A stretch of 64,000 bases of DNA from CALNBC01 sp040768925 (GCA_040768925.1 JAXGLZ010000002.1:620001-684000), one strand, 5' to 3'. Shown: positions 18,320 through 27,096, counted from the first letter of the stretch. A program made the numbers and translations. Notes: a model not told the origin generated them from the sequence alone.

Positions 18320-19012
18320 TCAGCCGTTGGCGTTGATGATCCGCGTTTCCTTCCCGCCGTCCTTGCCGATGAAGCGCACGAAGAGAGAAACCCGGAATGC
18401 GGGGTTCAGCGCGTTCCAGATCTCCTTTGCGAAGACGTCGATATCCTCCAAAACCGCCACGGCGACCGGCTCCCCGGAAAAAGGGGGAAGGGGGTTCCCG
18501 TCCCCCGAATAGGTGTGGACGAGGTGGGCGGTTCCCGGGTTCAGTCGGTCATACTGATAAAACGCGCGAAGGCCGCGGTTCGGGTCATTTTCCTCCGCTT
18601 TCAGGACGGAGAGCCTGTACCCGCCGTTTGGATCGAGCAGGCCCGAGATGCGCGGGGTGTAATTCGGCGCGTCCGGCTCGAAGGTGCGGGTCAAGAGCGC
18701 GTCCTCAAAGGTGCCGCCGGTGCTCAGGCAGTCAAAAATCGTGTCTGTCTGGTCGCCGTTGGTCACGATGGTGCTGCCCCCGCGCTCGCGAACGGGGTAA
18801 TAGATGATCAGGCTGGGGTCCTTCATCTTCGCGGAGTCGAAGGCCTTTGTGCGAAGGTCGTTCCCCTCGGCCACAAAAACGCGGTTCTTGCTGTTTTCGC
18901 TTCTGCCCATGATGAAATAGGCGAGGGCCGCTTTCCCTTCCGGCGTCGCGCCGATCAGGACGCCCCGGCCGGGGTAGGCGTTTTTGCCCAGGTATTCCGT
19001 AATCGTTTTCAT
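18320..19012 (-). CDS. purO: IMP cyclohydrolase, archaeal PurO type
   Basis: A 230-residue protein that should close FAICAR to IMP, the last step of the pathway. It belongs to the PurO-like IMP cyclohydrolase family (IMP_cyclohyd), not the PurH MGS fold. The signatures MKTITEYLGKNAYPGRG, LAYFIMGRSENSKNR, DPSLIIYYPVRE and VTNGDQTDTI recall that family, which is common in archaea and some Clostridia. The frame opens at 19645 across purN, but the ATG at 19012 has AAGGGGAAGCAGAA before it and overlaps the purN stop (ATGA), so it is the right start. Confidence 0.88.
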   Translation of the reverse strand: MKTITEYLGKNAYPGRGVLIGATPEGKAALAYFIMGRSENSKNRVFVAEGNDLRTKAFDSAKMKDPSLIIYYPVRERGGSTIVTNGDQTDTIFDCLSTGGTFEDALLTRTFEPDAPNYTPRISGLLDPNGGYRLSVLKAEENDPNRGLRAFYQYDRLNPGTAHLVHTYSGDGNPLPPFSGEPVAVAVLEDIDVFAKEIWNALNPAFRVSLFVRFIGKDGGKETRIINANG

Positions 19013-19611
19013 TTCTGCTTCCCCTTTGCGATTCGTTCGGCCAGCGTTTCCACGGCTTTGGGCAAGATCACCCATTCCGCCTGCTCCATCACCCGTTTTT
19101 GCAGGGTTTTTGGCGTGTCGCCTTCTTGAACCTCCACGGCTTTTTGCCGGAGGATCCTTCCGCCGTCCGGCACCTCGTTGACCAGGTGCACCGTCGCTCC
19201 GGTGACCTTTACGCCGCAGGCAAGGGCCGCTTCGTGGACCTTCAGCCCGTAATACCCCGGCCCGCAGAAGGAGGGGATCAGGGAGGGGTGAACGTTCACG
19301 ATCCGATCCGGATACGAGGCGACGAATCCCTTGCTGAGGATGCACATAAACCCCGCGAGCACGATCAGCTCCGCGCCGTGTTCCCTGAGCTTTTTCAGCA
19401 GCTTTTCCTCGAATTCCGCAGCCGTCTGGCAATCCTTGCGGCTGACCGCCGCCGCGGGAATGCCCGCCTGCTCCGCTCTTTTTAACGCGTAAGCTTCCGG
19501 ATTGCTGGAAAGCACCAGCGCGATCTCGCCGTTTTTGAGGTTCGAATCGATCAGCGCCTGAAGGTTCGTCCCCCCGCCGGAAACCAGCACCGCGATGCGC
19601 GTTTTGTTCAA
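19009..19611 (-). CDS. purN: Phosphoribosylglycinamide formyltransferase
   Basis: A 200-residue enzyme that formylates GAR with 10-formyl-THF. Motifs are IAVLVSGGGTNLQALID at the N-terminus, IVLAGFMCIL, NVHPSLIPSF (catalytic Asn/His), GVKVTGATVHLVNE and VPDGGRILRQ (Asp). The start codon is TTG at 19611, overlapping the purM stop by 4 bases (TTGA). AGGAGG lies just inside the purM end and should serve as the ribosome site. Confidence 0.95.
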   Translation of the reverse strand: MNKTRIAVLVSGGGTNLQALIDSNLKNGEIALVLSSNPEAYALKRAEQAGIPAAAVSRKDCQTAAEFEEKLLKKLREHGAELIVLAGFMCILSKGFVASYPDRIVNVHPSLIPSFCGPGYYGLKVHEAALACGVKVTGATVHLVNEVPDGGRILRQKAVEVQEGDTPKTLQKRVMEQAEWVILPKAVETLAERIAKGKQK

Positions 19612-20642
19612 AGGAGGACGCCCTCCTCCCCTTTTGTGATTTCACCCAGGACGTACGCTTCCTCGCCCGCGGCTTTCAGCGCGCGAAGGGCCGCGTCCGC
19701 CTCATCCGCGGCGACGACCGCGGCCATGCCCACGCCCATGTTGAAGGTGTTGAACATGTCGTGCTCGGAAATATCGCCGGTCTTTTGCAGCAGGCCGAAA
19801 ATCGCCGGGATACGCAGGGCGCTTTTATCGATCCTGGCGGTCATGCCCTTTGGCAGCGCCCTGGGGATGTTCTCGTAAAACCCGCCGCCGGTGATGTGCG
19901 CCGCGGCCTTGACGGTTGCGGCGGCCTTCAGCGCCTTCATCGCTTTGGCGTAGATCCGGGTGGGCGTTAGCAGCGCGTCCCCCAAAGAGCAGCCCAGCTC
20001 GTCCACATAGCGGGCCAGCGCGCCCGGCCGCTCGACGTAAAATACCTTGCGCACCAGGGAATAGCCGTTGGAATGCAGGCCGGAGGAGGGCAGCGCGATT
20101 ACCGTGTCCCCCGCTTGGATCGCGGAGTTGTCAAAAATCTTCGGCTCGTCCACCATGCCCACGGCGAAGCCGGCGATGTCGTATTCCTCCGGCGGGTAAA
20201 AGCCGGGCATTTCCGCCGTTTCGCCGCCGATCAGCGCGCAGCCCGCCTGCACGCAGCCTTCCGCCACGCCGGAGACGATCGCCGCGATGCGCTCGGGCAC
20301 GTTTTTGCCGCAGGCGATGTAATCCAGGAAAAACAGCGGCGTCGCGCCGCAGCATAATACGTCGTTTACGCACATGGCCACGCAGTCGATCCCCACGGTA
20401 TCGTGCCTGTCCATCAGAAACGCCAGCTTGAGCTTGGTGCCCACGCCGTCCGTCCCGCTCACCAGCACCGGCCGTTCCATCCCGGCGATATCCGGCGCGA
20501 AAAGGCCGCCGAAGCCGCCAACACCGGAAAGCACGCCGGGGGTTTTTGTCTGTTCGACGTGCGCACTTATCAGCTCCACCGCGCGGTAGCCGGCGGTGAT
20601 GTCCACCCCGGCTTCTTTATAGGATTCGGAAAAACTCTTCAT
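19608..20642 (-). CDS. purM: Phosphoribosylformylglycinamidine cyclo-ligase (AIR synthetase)
   Basis: A 344-residue enzyme making AIR from FGAM and ATP. The start MKSFSESYKEAGVDITAGYR is typical, followed by SGTDGVGTKLKLAF (ATP-binding Lys), DCVAMCVNDVLCCGATPLFF, ALIGGETAEMPGFY and HITGGGFYENIPR. The longer frame back to 20810 reads into purF with unlikely composition. The ATG at 20642 is chosen by family alignment, and its upstream context is AAGGCTGGGGCGTGGAAG. Confidence 0.96.
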   Translation of the reverse strand: MKSFSESYKEAGVDITAGYRAVELISAHVEQTKTPGVLSGVGGFGGLFAPDIAGMERPVLVSGTDGVGTKLKLAFLMDRHDTVGIDCVAMCVNDVLCCGATPLFFLDYIACGKNVPERIAAIVSGVAEGCVQAGCALIGGETAEMPGFYPPEEYDIAGFAVGMVDEPKIFDNSAIQAGDTVIALPSSGLHSNGYSLVRKVFYVERPGALARYVDELGCSLGDALLTPTRIYAKAMKALKAAATVKAAAHITGGGFYENIPRALPKGMTARIDKSALRIPAIFGLLQKTGDISEHDMFNTFNMGVGMAAVVAADEADAALRALKAAGEEAYVLGEITKGEEGVLL

Positions 20643-20682
20643 CTTCCACGCCCCAGCCTTTCCCCGCTTTTTCCTTTGGGAA

Positions 20683-22122
20683 TCATTCTTTTTCCGCCCT
20701 TTCGCCGATCTTTCTGGCGTATTTGTTCTTCCCGGTGTATTTCGGGCATTCGCAGGGGTAGTTCCCGGTGAAGCACGCGTCGCAAAAGCCCGTTCTTGTG
20801 TTTTCCGCAAGCTTGACGACGTTTTCCGGGCTGAGGAAGCCCAAAGAATCCACGCCCAGCATTCTGGTCACTTCTTCCGTGGTGTGGTTGTGGCAGATCA
20901 GGTTTTCCTGGGAGTCGATATCCGTTCCGAAATAGCAGGGATACAGGAACTTGGGCGCGGAGGAGCGCATGTGCACCTCTTTTGCGCCGGCTTCGCGCAA
21001 AAGCGCGACCACCCGGGCGGAGGTCGTTCCCCGGACGATGGAATCGTCCACCAGCACGACCCGCTTGTCCTTCACCGTGGCGGTGACGGGGTTCAGCTTG
21101 ATGCGCACCAGGTTTTCCCGGCCGCTCTGGGTCGGGTGGATGAAGGTGCGCCCGATGTATTTGTTTTTGATCAGCCCGATGCCGTAGGGAATGCCGGACT
21201 GGCGGGAATAGCCGATCGCCGCGTCGATCCCCGAATCCGGCGCGCCGATCACCACGTCCGCCTGGACCGGATGCTCCAGGGCCAAAAACGCACCGGCCCG
21301 CAGCCGGGCGTTATGCACCGAGCTGCCGTCCAGCACGGAATCCGGCCGGGCAAAGTAGATGAACTCAAACACGCAAAGGGCTTTTTGGCCTTCGCGGCAG
21401 TGGTCGCGGATGCTGTGCAGCCCGGTTTCGTCCACATAGACGATCTCGCCCGGCTCCACGTCCCGCAAAAACTTCGCGCCGATGCTGGTCAGGGCGCAGG
21501 TTTCGGAAGAAAAGACATACCCCCCGTTCAATTCGCCGATGCAAAGGGGGCGAAAGCCCAAAGGGTCCCTGGCGGCGATCAGCTTTTTGGGAGACATGAT
21601 GACCAAAGAATAGGCGCCTTTCAGCCTTTCCATGGCGCGGTTGACCGCCTGCTCGATAGAGGGGGCCGTCAGCCTTTCCTTGGTGATGATGTAGGAGATC
21701 ACCTCGGAATCCGAGGTGGTGTGGAAGATCGAGCCGGCCATCTCCAGCTCTTCCCGCAGCTCGCCGTCGTTGGTCAAATTGCCGTTGTGGGCCAGGGCCA
21801 TGCAGCCCTTGACGTGGTTCACCACGATGGGCTGGGCGTTGAGCCTCGGCTCGTTGCCCGTGGTGCCGTAGCGCACATGGCCGACGGCCATGTTCCCCCT
21901 GCCCAGCTTTTGCAGCACTTCCGCGGTAAAAACGTCGTTCACCAGCCCCGCGTCGCGGTAGGAAGCGATCACCCCGCCGTCGTTCACGGCGATGCCGCAG
22001 CTTTCCTGCCCCCGGTGCTGAAGCGCGTAAAGGGCCAGGTAGGTCGGGGCCACAACGTCCGAATTCGAAACGGAAAAGATCCCGAACACCCCGCACTCCT
22101 CGTGCGGCTTTTCAAAACACAT
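20683..22122 (-). CDS. purF: Amidophosphoribosyltransferase
   Basis: A 479-residue committed-step enzyme that makes phosphoribosylamine from PRPP and glutamine. Cys10 in HEECGVFGIF is the glutaminase nucleophile after a short 9-residue propeptide, as in Bacillus PurF, where the propeptide is removed. PRPP-binding sequence VVLVDDSIVRGTTS is present. Late Cys residues (LICHNHTTEE; CDACFTGNYPCECP) match the iron-sulfur-containing Gram-positive class whose cluster makes the enzyme oxygen sensitive. It follows purC by 3 bases. Confidence 0.96.
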   Translation of the reverse strand: MCFEKPHEECGVFGIFSVSNSDVVAPTYLALYALQHRGQESCGIAVNDGGVIASYRDAGLVNDVFTAEVLQKLGRGNMAVGHVRYGTTGNEPRLNAQPIVVNHVKGCMALAHNGNLTNDGELREELEMAGSIFHTTSDSEVISYIITKERLTAPSIEQAVNRAMERLKGAYSLVIMSPKKLIAARDPLGFRPLCIGELNGGYVFSSETCALTSIGAKFLRDVEPGEIVYVDETGLHSIRDHCREGQKALCVFEFIYFARPDSVLDGSSVHNARLRAGAFLALEHPVQADVVIGAPDSGIDAAIGYSRQSGIPYGIGLIKNKYIGRTFIHPTQSGRENLVRIKLNPVTATVKDKRVVLVDDSIVRGTTSARVVALLREAGAKEVHMRSSAPKFLYPCYFGTDIDSQENLICHNHTTEEVTRMLGVDSLGFLSPENVVKLAENTRTGFCDACFTGNYPCECPKYTGKNKYARKIGERAEKE

Positions 22123-22125
22123 GGC

Positions 22126-22836
22126 TCATTCCCCGAGCAGACGGCGAAGGATTTCCTGATAGGCGTCCTCGACGCCGCCGAGGTCTCTGCGGAAGCGATC
22201 CTTGTCCAGCTTTTTCTTGGTCGCCGAATCCCAGAAACGGCAGGTGTCCGGCGAGATCTCGTCCGCCAGCACCAGTTCGCCGTCCGCCGTCACGCCGAAT
22301 TCCAGCTTGAAATCCACCAGCTCGATGCCGAGGTCCATAAGGTAATCGGAGAGCAGCCGGTTGACCTTCAGCGCGTAATCCGCGATTTTTTTCAGCTCGT
22401 CATCCGTCGCAAGGCTGAGTGCGCGGATGTGGTACTCGTTCACCAGGGGATCGCCCAGGGCGTCGTCCTTATAGCAGTACTCGAGAACGGTGGAGGAAAG
22501 CTTTTTGCCCTCAGGCAGGCCCAGGCGCTTGCTCAGCGACCCCGCGGCGATGTTGCGCACGATCACTTCCAAAGGGACGATCCGCACCTTTTTGACCAGC
22601 GTTTCCCTTTCGGAAAGCTCCTTTACCAAATGGGTGGGAACGCCCTCTTTTTCCAGCATGCGCATCAAATGGTTGGTCACGCGGTTGTTGATGGCGCCCT
22701 TGCCGGCGATGGTCCCCTTCTTTTCGCCGTTGAAGGCCGTGGCGTCGTCCTTGTAAGACACGATGCAGAGCTTCGGGTCCGCGGTGGCGAAGACCTTTTT
22801 CGCCTTCCCCTCGTAGAGCTGGACTGTCTTTTCCAT
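22126..22836 (-). CDS. purC: SAICAR synthetase
   Basis: A 236-residue enzyme joining aspartate to CAIR. Motifs are QLYEGKAKKVF at the N-terminus, ATAFNGEKKGTIAGKG, VIVRNIAAGSLSKRLGLPEG, LVDFKLEFG and LADEISPDTCRFWD (metal and substrate binding). The ATG at 22836 is preceded by GGGGGAATAAATAAA. It lies 26 bases after purE and 3 bases before purF. Confidence 0.97.
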   Translation of the reverse strand: MEKTVQLYEGKAKKVFATADPKLCIVSYKDDATAFNGEKKGTIAGKGAINNRVTNHLMRMLEKEGVPTHLVKELSERETLVKKVRIVPLEVIVRNIAAGSLSKRLGLPEGKKLSSTVLEYCYKDDALGDPLVNEYHIRALSLATDDELKKIADYALKVNRLLSDYLMDLGIELVDFKLEFGVTADGELVLADEISPDTCRFWDSATKKKLDKDRFRRDLGGVEDAYQEILRRLLGE

Positions 22837-22862
22837 TTTATTTATTCCCCCGTAAAGATTCT

Positions 22863-23360
22863 TTATATATTCGAATATTCCCTGCTGATTTGTTCATCCT
22901 TCGCGATCACCGCTTCGCCCTGCTTTTTCCGCTGCGCTTTGAGCTTTTCAAAAAGGCGGCCGTCGGATACGGCGAGGATCTGGGCGGCTAAAAGCGCGGC
23001 GTTTTTCGTCCCGTCGATGGCCACCGTAGCCACGGGCATGCCCGCGGGCATCTGAACGGTGGATAAAAGGGCGTCCAGCCCGTCCAGCTTCGAGGCGGAA
23101 ATCGGGATGCCGATGACGGGCAGCAGGGTGTTCGCCGCCAAGCTCCCGGCCAAATGCGCCGCCTTGCCCGCGGCGGCGATCAGCGCGCCAAAGCCCTCTT
23201 TTTCCGCGTTTTGGGCGAAATCCACGGCGATTTGTGGCGTTCTGTGGGCGGAAATCACCCGCACGCAAAAGGGGATCCCCAATTCTTTCAGGGTGTCTAT
23301 CGCCGGGGCGAGGGTGGGCAGATCGCTGTCGCTGCCCATGATGATCGCGATCTTTTTCAT
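22863..23360 (-). CDS. purE: 5-(carboxyamino)imidazole ribonucleotide mutase / AIR carboxylase
   Basis: The first enzyme gene of the operon, 165 residues. It has the PurE signature IIMGSDSDLPTLAPA, VISAHRTP (catalytic His), AAAGKAAHLAGSLAA and LLPVIGIPIS. No purK (ATP-dependent N5-CAIR synthase) is visible in the operon. The cell may use CO2 directly (class II chemistry) or have purK elsewhere. The ATG at 23360 follows AAAGGAGAACAGC. Confidence 0.96.
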   Translation of the reverse strand: MKKIAIIMGSDSDLPTLAPAIDTLKELGIPFCVRVISAHRTPQIAVDFAQNAEKEGFGALIAAAGKAAHLAGSLAANTLLPVIGIPISASKLDGLDALLSTVQMPAGMPVATVAIDGTKNAALLAAQILAVSDGRLFEKLKAQRKKQGEAVIAKDEQISREYSNI

Positions 23361-23376
23361 GCTGTTCTCCTTTGTT

Positions 23377-23484
23377 TTAAACGCAAAACGGACCCGAGTC
23401 CCCCCCGCGTCCGCCGTCTATGCCCCGCCGCCGCCCGGCAAAGCGCCCGGCGGACAGCGCGTTTTTTGCGAAGATGCTGCTCAT
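23377..23484 (-). CDS. Possible leader peptide of the purine operon
   Basis: A 35-codon open frame on the minus strand starts with ATG at 23484 and stops at TAA (23377-23379), 16 bases before purE. A plausible ribosome site, GGAG, lies 10-13 bases upstream. The peptide starts MSSIFAKNALSAGRF and becomes very rich in Arg and Gly. It is too short for certainty and its composition may only reflect GC-rich DNA. Its position and ribosome site suggest a translated leader. No purine riboswitch core is visible in the same leader. Confidence 0.35.
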   Translation of the reverse strand: MSSIFAKNALSAGRFAGRRRGIDGGRGGDSGPFCV

Positions 23485-23611
23485 TGGTTCCGATCTCCAA
23501 AAATACTTTGCGGATTCCCTGGTCAGATGAAAAGAGCGTACCAGATCATATGAACTTTATCAACGCGATACTTGTCAATGTTCGGATTCATTTGAGCCCG
23601 CCAGGATCTGG

Positions 23612-24172
23612 ATGCCCGGATTCATGCGGATCGGGCAGGATTCGCTGATAAACGCCGTCGCCCCTGGCAAAGAAACCGTGGAATTTGATTTTATCCCATG
23701 TATAATGGCGCTGAACACGCAGAAAATGGAGGACCGCGATTGGGTTATCGACACGCTGGATCTGAAATACGGGGAACCGTTCATCGGCCTGGTGAACGCC
23801 TATAAGCGCGCCATTGGCGAAGAACCGCTGAATCGGGAAGACATCGAATCCCTGTTTCGGGCGGTCCGGGACGAGCATATCCAATTTTTCACCGCCATGG
23901 AAGGCGAAACCCTGGCCGGGATGTGCTCCCTTTGCAGGACTTTTTCCACCTTTCATTGCGCCTTTGGCGGGATCTTCGAGGATTTCTACGTCGAGCCGGC
24001 CTTTCGCGGCAAGGGCGTCGCGCGAAAGCTGGTCAGCGCCGTGATCAACGAATGCAAAAGGACGGGGATCACATCCTTGTGGGTGGGCTGCGCGGATGCG
24101 GACGTTCAAATGTACAAATCTCTGGGCTTTGAGATTCCTTTGGGCAACCTGCTGGCCTGGGCGGACGCGTGA
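23612..24172 (+). CDS. GNAT family N-acetyltransferase
   Basis: A protein of up to 186 residues with the GNAT fold. Motif A is VEPAFRGKGVARKLVSAVI, with the acetyl-CoA loop RGKGVA, and the C-terminal part SLWVGCADADVQMYKSLGFE is the usual beta strand and helix. The N-terminus contains GEPFIGLVNAYKRAIGEE, which does not point to a known substrate. The start is uncertain: ATG 23612 has a weak AGGA before it, but a TATAAT at 23701-23706 lies inside this frame and later in-frame ATGs exist at 23705 and 23726. It is divergent from purE. Confidence 0.78.
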   Translation: MPGFMRIGQDSLINAVAPGKETVEFDFIPCIMALNTQKMEDRDWVIDTLDLKYGEPFIGLVNAYKRAIGEEPLNREDIESLFRAVRDEHIQFFTAMEGETLAGMCSLCRTFSTFHCAFGGIFEDFYVEPAFRGKGVARKLVSAVINECKRTGITSLWVGCADADVQMYKSLGFEIPLGNLLAWADA

Positions 24173-24231
24173 CGCGCTTTCGCCGCCGCCCTTCGCGCCC
24201 GCCCCGCCTTGCCCGCAGCCGCCTCCACCGC

Positions 24232-24260
24232 TTGCCAAATCCTGCGGTTGCGTATAGAAT
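24232..24260 (+). promoter_or_regulatory. Promoter of the TetR-family gene
   Basis: TTGCCA (24232-24237), 17 bases, TAGAAT (24255-24260), 46 bases before the ATG. Confidence 0.6.
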
Positions 24261-24306
24261 AAATGGAAATCAGCCGGCCCTTGCCGTATTAAGGGAAGTG
24301 ATCTCC

Positions 24307-24978
24307 ATGCACAGGAGCGGTTCGAAGGACAAAAACGCCTCTACAAAACAGCAGATCCTGCGCGCGGCCCGAAAGCTTTTCGCGCAGCACGGCTACGAAG
24401 CGACCACCACCCGAATGATCACGGAGCAGGTGGGCGTTTCGCAGTCCGCCATTTCCTTTCATTTCGATTCGAAGGAGAATCTGTGCAGAGCCGCTGTGGA
24501 ATACACGGCCAGGTTGATCGACGCGTATTATGAAGAGGTTTACGGCGAGATCGAACAGGCCTTCAAGGCCGGCGCAGCCACCGAAGAGACCGCGGTTCTC
24601 CTGATTTCCCGGCTGCTGGCAAAGCAGATCTCCCTGGTTTTTGACCCCCGGAACCAGAACAGTGTCAACCTCGCCTTAAAGGACAAATCGTTTCCCCCGA
24701 TCGCCCAGGGGATTCTGCCCAAAGAGCTTTTCGACCGGGTCGAGGGCCAGCTTTCGCGGCTGATCCTCGCCTATTCAAAAAGCGGCAACGCGGTTTGGGC
24801 CGCGGCCGTCAGCCGGGCGGCAAACGGGGCGATCTTCGCCTTTTTTGAGAAGCCCTCGCTGATGCGGGAAATGCGCGCCCTCTCTTTTGAGGACGATTCC
24901 GGCAGGCTGGAGGGCTATGTGCTCGATTTCCTGCTCGGCGCGATCAAAAACTGCGCGCCCCCCGCGGAACCCGGATAA
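24307..24978 (+). CDS. TetR/AcrR family transcriptional regulator
   Basis: A 223-residue protein. Residues about 13-60 form the TetR DNA-binding domain: QQILRAARKLFAQHGYEATTT, then VGVSQSAISFHFDSKENLCR, which is the helix-turn-helix with the FHF recognition helix. The remainder is a helical ligand and dimer domain resembling the CerR/YttP-like C-terminal type (ISRLLAKQISLVFDPRNQNS). ATG 24307 follows AAGGGAAGTGATCTCC. The longer frame to 24169 overlaps the promoter. No target gene is evident from neighbours. Confidence 0.88.
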   Translation: MHRSGSKDKNASTKQQILRAARKLFAQHGYEATTTRMITEQVGVSQSAISFHFDSKENLCRAAVEYTARLIDAYYEEVYGEIEQAFKAGAATEETAVLLISRLLAKQISLVFDPRNQNSVNLALKDKSFPPIAQGILPKELFDRVEGQLSRLILAYSKSGNAVWAAAVSRAANGAIFAFFEKPSLMREMRALSFEDDSGRLEGYVLDFLLGAIKNCAPPAEPG

Positions 24979-25035
24979 CCCTTTTTGCCGCATCCCAAAA
25001 TCGTGGATTTTCCCCTTCACGGCGGAATACAAAAT

Positions 25036-25065
25036 AAAGCCCGGCTTGTGCGGCCGGGCTTTTAA
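25036..25065. terminator. Terminator between the TetR gene and the convergent gene
   Basis: AAAGCCCGGC pairs with GCCGGGCTTT around TTGTGCG. T- and A-tracts on the two sides suit both converging genes. Confidence 0.8.
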
Positions 25066-25087
25066 TCCGTGAATATTCCCCGCGCGG

Positions 25088-25603
25088 TCATTCGGAATTC
25101 GTCGTCCTTGGATCGTATCGTTCCACCAGGGCGTTCACCCACGCCCTGTCCGGCCCTTCGATGACCGAATAGGCCTGGCCCTGGGTGGTCCCGTCGTCCG
25201 GGAAGAGGTAGATCTTCGGACCGTTGCGGTCCACGCCTTCCCAGATCTGGGTGTGGAACAGCGCATAGGGGATATAGCCGTCCTTATAGATCAACAGCGT
25301 CACCTCGCCCCACTGCTGCTGCTCCATGCCGTTTCTCGGCTCGGGGCGCTCTACAGGCAGGGCGAAGGGCTCCGTTCGGCCGTCCTCCCCCGTCATGGCG
25401 GTAAAGCCGGTTTCCGGCACGATGACCGTGCAGTCGGAAAGGGGCTGTTCGGTCCTTCCGTCAACAATCATGAGGCGAAGCGTGCCCGTGGGGCCGCCTC
25501 CGTCCCTGCTCAGCATAAACCAGAGCAAAGCCACCGCCGCCACCGCGAGCAGCCCCCAGAATATCACCTGGCCCAAACCAGATCTGCACTTGTTGTTTTT
25601 CAA
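25088..25603 (-). CDS. Membrane-anchored extracytoplasmic protein, carboxypeptidase-regulatory-like fold
   Basis: A 171-residue protein with a short basic N-terminus, one transmembrane segment (about 12-33, LGQVIFWGLLAVAAVALLWF) and an outside domain. GTLRLMIVDGRTEQPLSDCT looks like the first strands of a carboxypeptidase-regulatory-like beta-sandwich. I chose the TTG at 25603 because GGGGAGAG lies directly upstream. The frame opened at 25705 has an unlikely N-terminal extension. No enzyme motif is visible, so it is probably a structural or binding protein. Confidence 0.7.
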   Translation of the reverse strand: MKNNKCRSGLGQVIFWGLLAVAAVALLWFMLSRDGGGPTGTLRLMIVDGRTEQPLSDCTVIVPETGFTAMTGEDGRTEPFALPVERPEPRNGMEQQQWGEVTLLIYKDGYIPYALFHTQIWEGVDRNGPKIYLFPDDGTTQGQAYSVIEGPDRAWVNALVERYDPRTTNSE

Positions 25604-25695
25604 CTTGCTCTCCCCTTCCCCGCGACTTGTTTTACTGCTACAATGTATATTATGGAAAAATACACGGTATTCCGCTTCTGAAAGGAGTTTAACCA

Positions 25696-27096
25696 ATGGA
25701 AACAACCGCCCTTTTGCGACTTGATTTCAACAATATGACGGCCGGCGCCATCGGCGAACACGGCATCACCGAAGACGAGCTCGAATCCTATCTTCCCATG
25801 GCGAAAGCCGCGGCAAAGGCGATGGAGGAAAAGCGCCCTTTGATGAAATGGCGGGAACTTCCCCACAACCAGGGGAACATCGTTGAGGAGCTCAAGGAAT
25901 GCGCCGAATACGTCCGGGCGAATTTCGACGATTTCGTCGTTCTCGGCATCGGCGGCAGCGCCCTTGGGCCCATCGCGGTCCAACAGGCTTTGAACCACCT
26001 GCATTACAACGATCTTCCGAAGGAAAAGCGCAGCGGCCCCCGGCTCTTTGTGGAGGACAATGTGGACCCCGAGCGCATGGCCGCCCTTTTGGACGTGATC
26101 GACATCAAGCGCACGGCCTTCAACGTCGTCACCAAATCCGGCAGCACCAGCGAGACCATGGCCCAGCTTCTGATCGTCTTCGACCTTTTGAAGAAGCATT
26201 GCGGCGGGGATTTTGCCTCCCGGGTGATCGCCACCACGGACGAAAGCAAGGGCAACCTCATCAAAATCGCAAAGGAACACAGCCTGAAGACCTTTTTTGT
26301 GCCGGACGGGGTGGGCGGGCGTTTTTCCGAACTTTGCCCCGTGGGCCTACTGGCCGCCGCCGTGTGCGGGATCGATATTTCCGCCCTGCTTCGCGGCGCC
26401 GCAAGGATGGACGAAGCTTGCCGCGAACCGGACGTGTGCAAAAACGGCGCGTACATGGCCGCCCTTTTGCAGTTTATTTCCATGAAGCGGGGGAAGAACA
26501 TCTCTGTCATGATGCCCTACGCCGATTCTTTGAAGTATCTGTCCGACTGGTACGCCCAGCTCTGGGCGGAAAGCCTGGGCAAGCGCTACGACCTTTCGGG
26601 AAGGGACGTTTTTGTCGGCCAGACGCCGGTCAAGGCTCTGGGCGTCACCGACCAGCACAGCCAGGTCCAGCTTTACGTCGAAGGCCCCTTCGACAAGGTC
26701 GTGACCTTCCTGGGGGTGGACGGCTACCGCGCAAGCTATGAAATCCCCGAAGGCTTTTCGCACATTCCGGACGTTTCCTTCCTTTGCGGCCACACGCTGA
26801 ACGAGCTGATCAAGGCCGAGCAGCAGGCCACGGAATACGCCCTGATGAAGGCGGGCAGGCCGAGCTTTTCCATCACGCTGCCCTGTGTCACCCCCCAAAC
26901 CGTGGGCGCGCTGCTTTATTTTCTGGAGGTGATGACCGCCTTCGCGGGCGAGCTGCTGAACATCAACGCCTTTGACCAGCCGGGCGTGGAGGGCGGAAAG
27001 CAGGCGACTTACGCCCTTTTGGGCAAGCCTGGATTCGATGAAAAGCGCAAAGAGCTGGAATCCGCGCCGGCGAAGAATCCAAAATACGTCATCTGA
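25696..27096 (+). CDS. pgi: Glucose-6-phosphate isomerase
   Basis: A 466-residue cytosolic glycolytic enzyme of the shorter Gram-positive class. Conserved parts are VVLGIGGSALGPIAVQQAL, VVTKSGSTSETMAQ (phosphate-binding SGST), PDGVGGRFSELCPVGL, GVTDQHSQVQLYVEGP (active-site His/Gln), and NAFDQPGVEGGKQATY with the C-terminal Lys. ATG 25696 follows AAAGGAGTTTAACCA. The upstream TTGTTT/TATTAT promoter region has non-ideal spacing. Its terminator is interrupted by a repeat (see 27133-27379). Confidence 0.97.
   Translation: METTALLRLDFNNMTAGAIGEHGITEDELESYLPMAKAAAKAMEEKRPLMKWRELPHNQGNIVEELKECAEYVRANFDDFVVLGIGGSALGPIAVQQALNHLHYNDLPKEKRSGPRLFVEDNVDPERMAALLDVIDIKRTAFNVVTKSGSTSETMAQLLIVFDLLKKHCGGDFASRVIATTDESKGNLIKIAKEHSLKTFFVPDGVGGRFSELCPVGLLAAAVCGIDISALLRGAARMDEACREPDVCKNGAYMAALLQFISMKRGKNISVMMPYADSLKYLSDWYAQLWAESLGKRYDLSGRDVFVGQTPVKALGVTDQHSQVQLYVEGPFDKVVTFLGVDGYRASYEIPEGFSHIPDVSFLCGHTLNELIKAEQQATEYALMKAGRPSFSITLPCVTPQTVGALLYFLEVMTAFAGELLNINAFDQPGVEGGKQATYALLGKPGFDEKRKELESAPAKNPKYVI

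Noticed and set aside
23361..23590. Purine (guanine) or ZTP riboswitch before purE
   Set aside because: I looked for the conserved core bases of both and did not find them.
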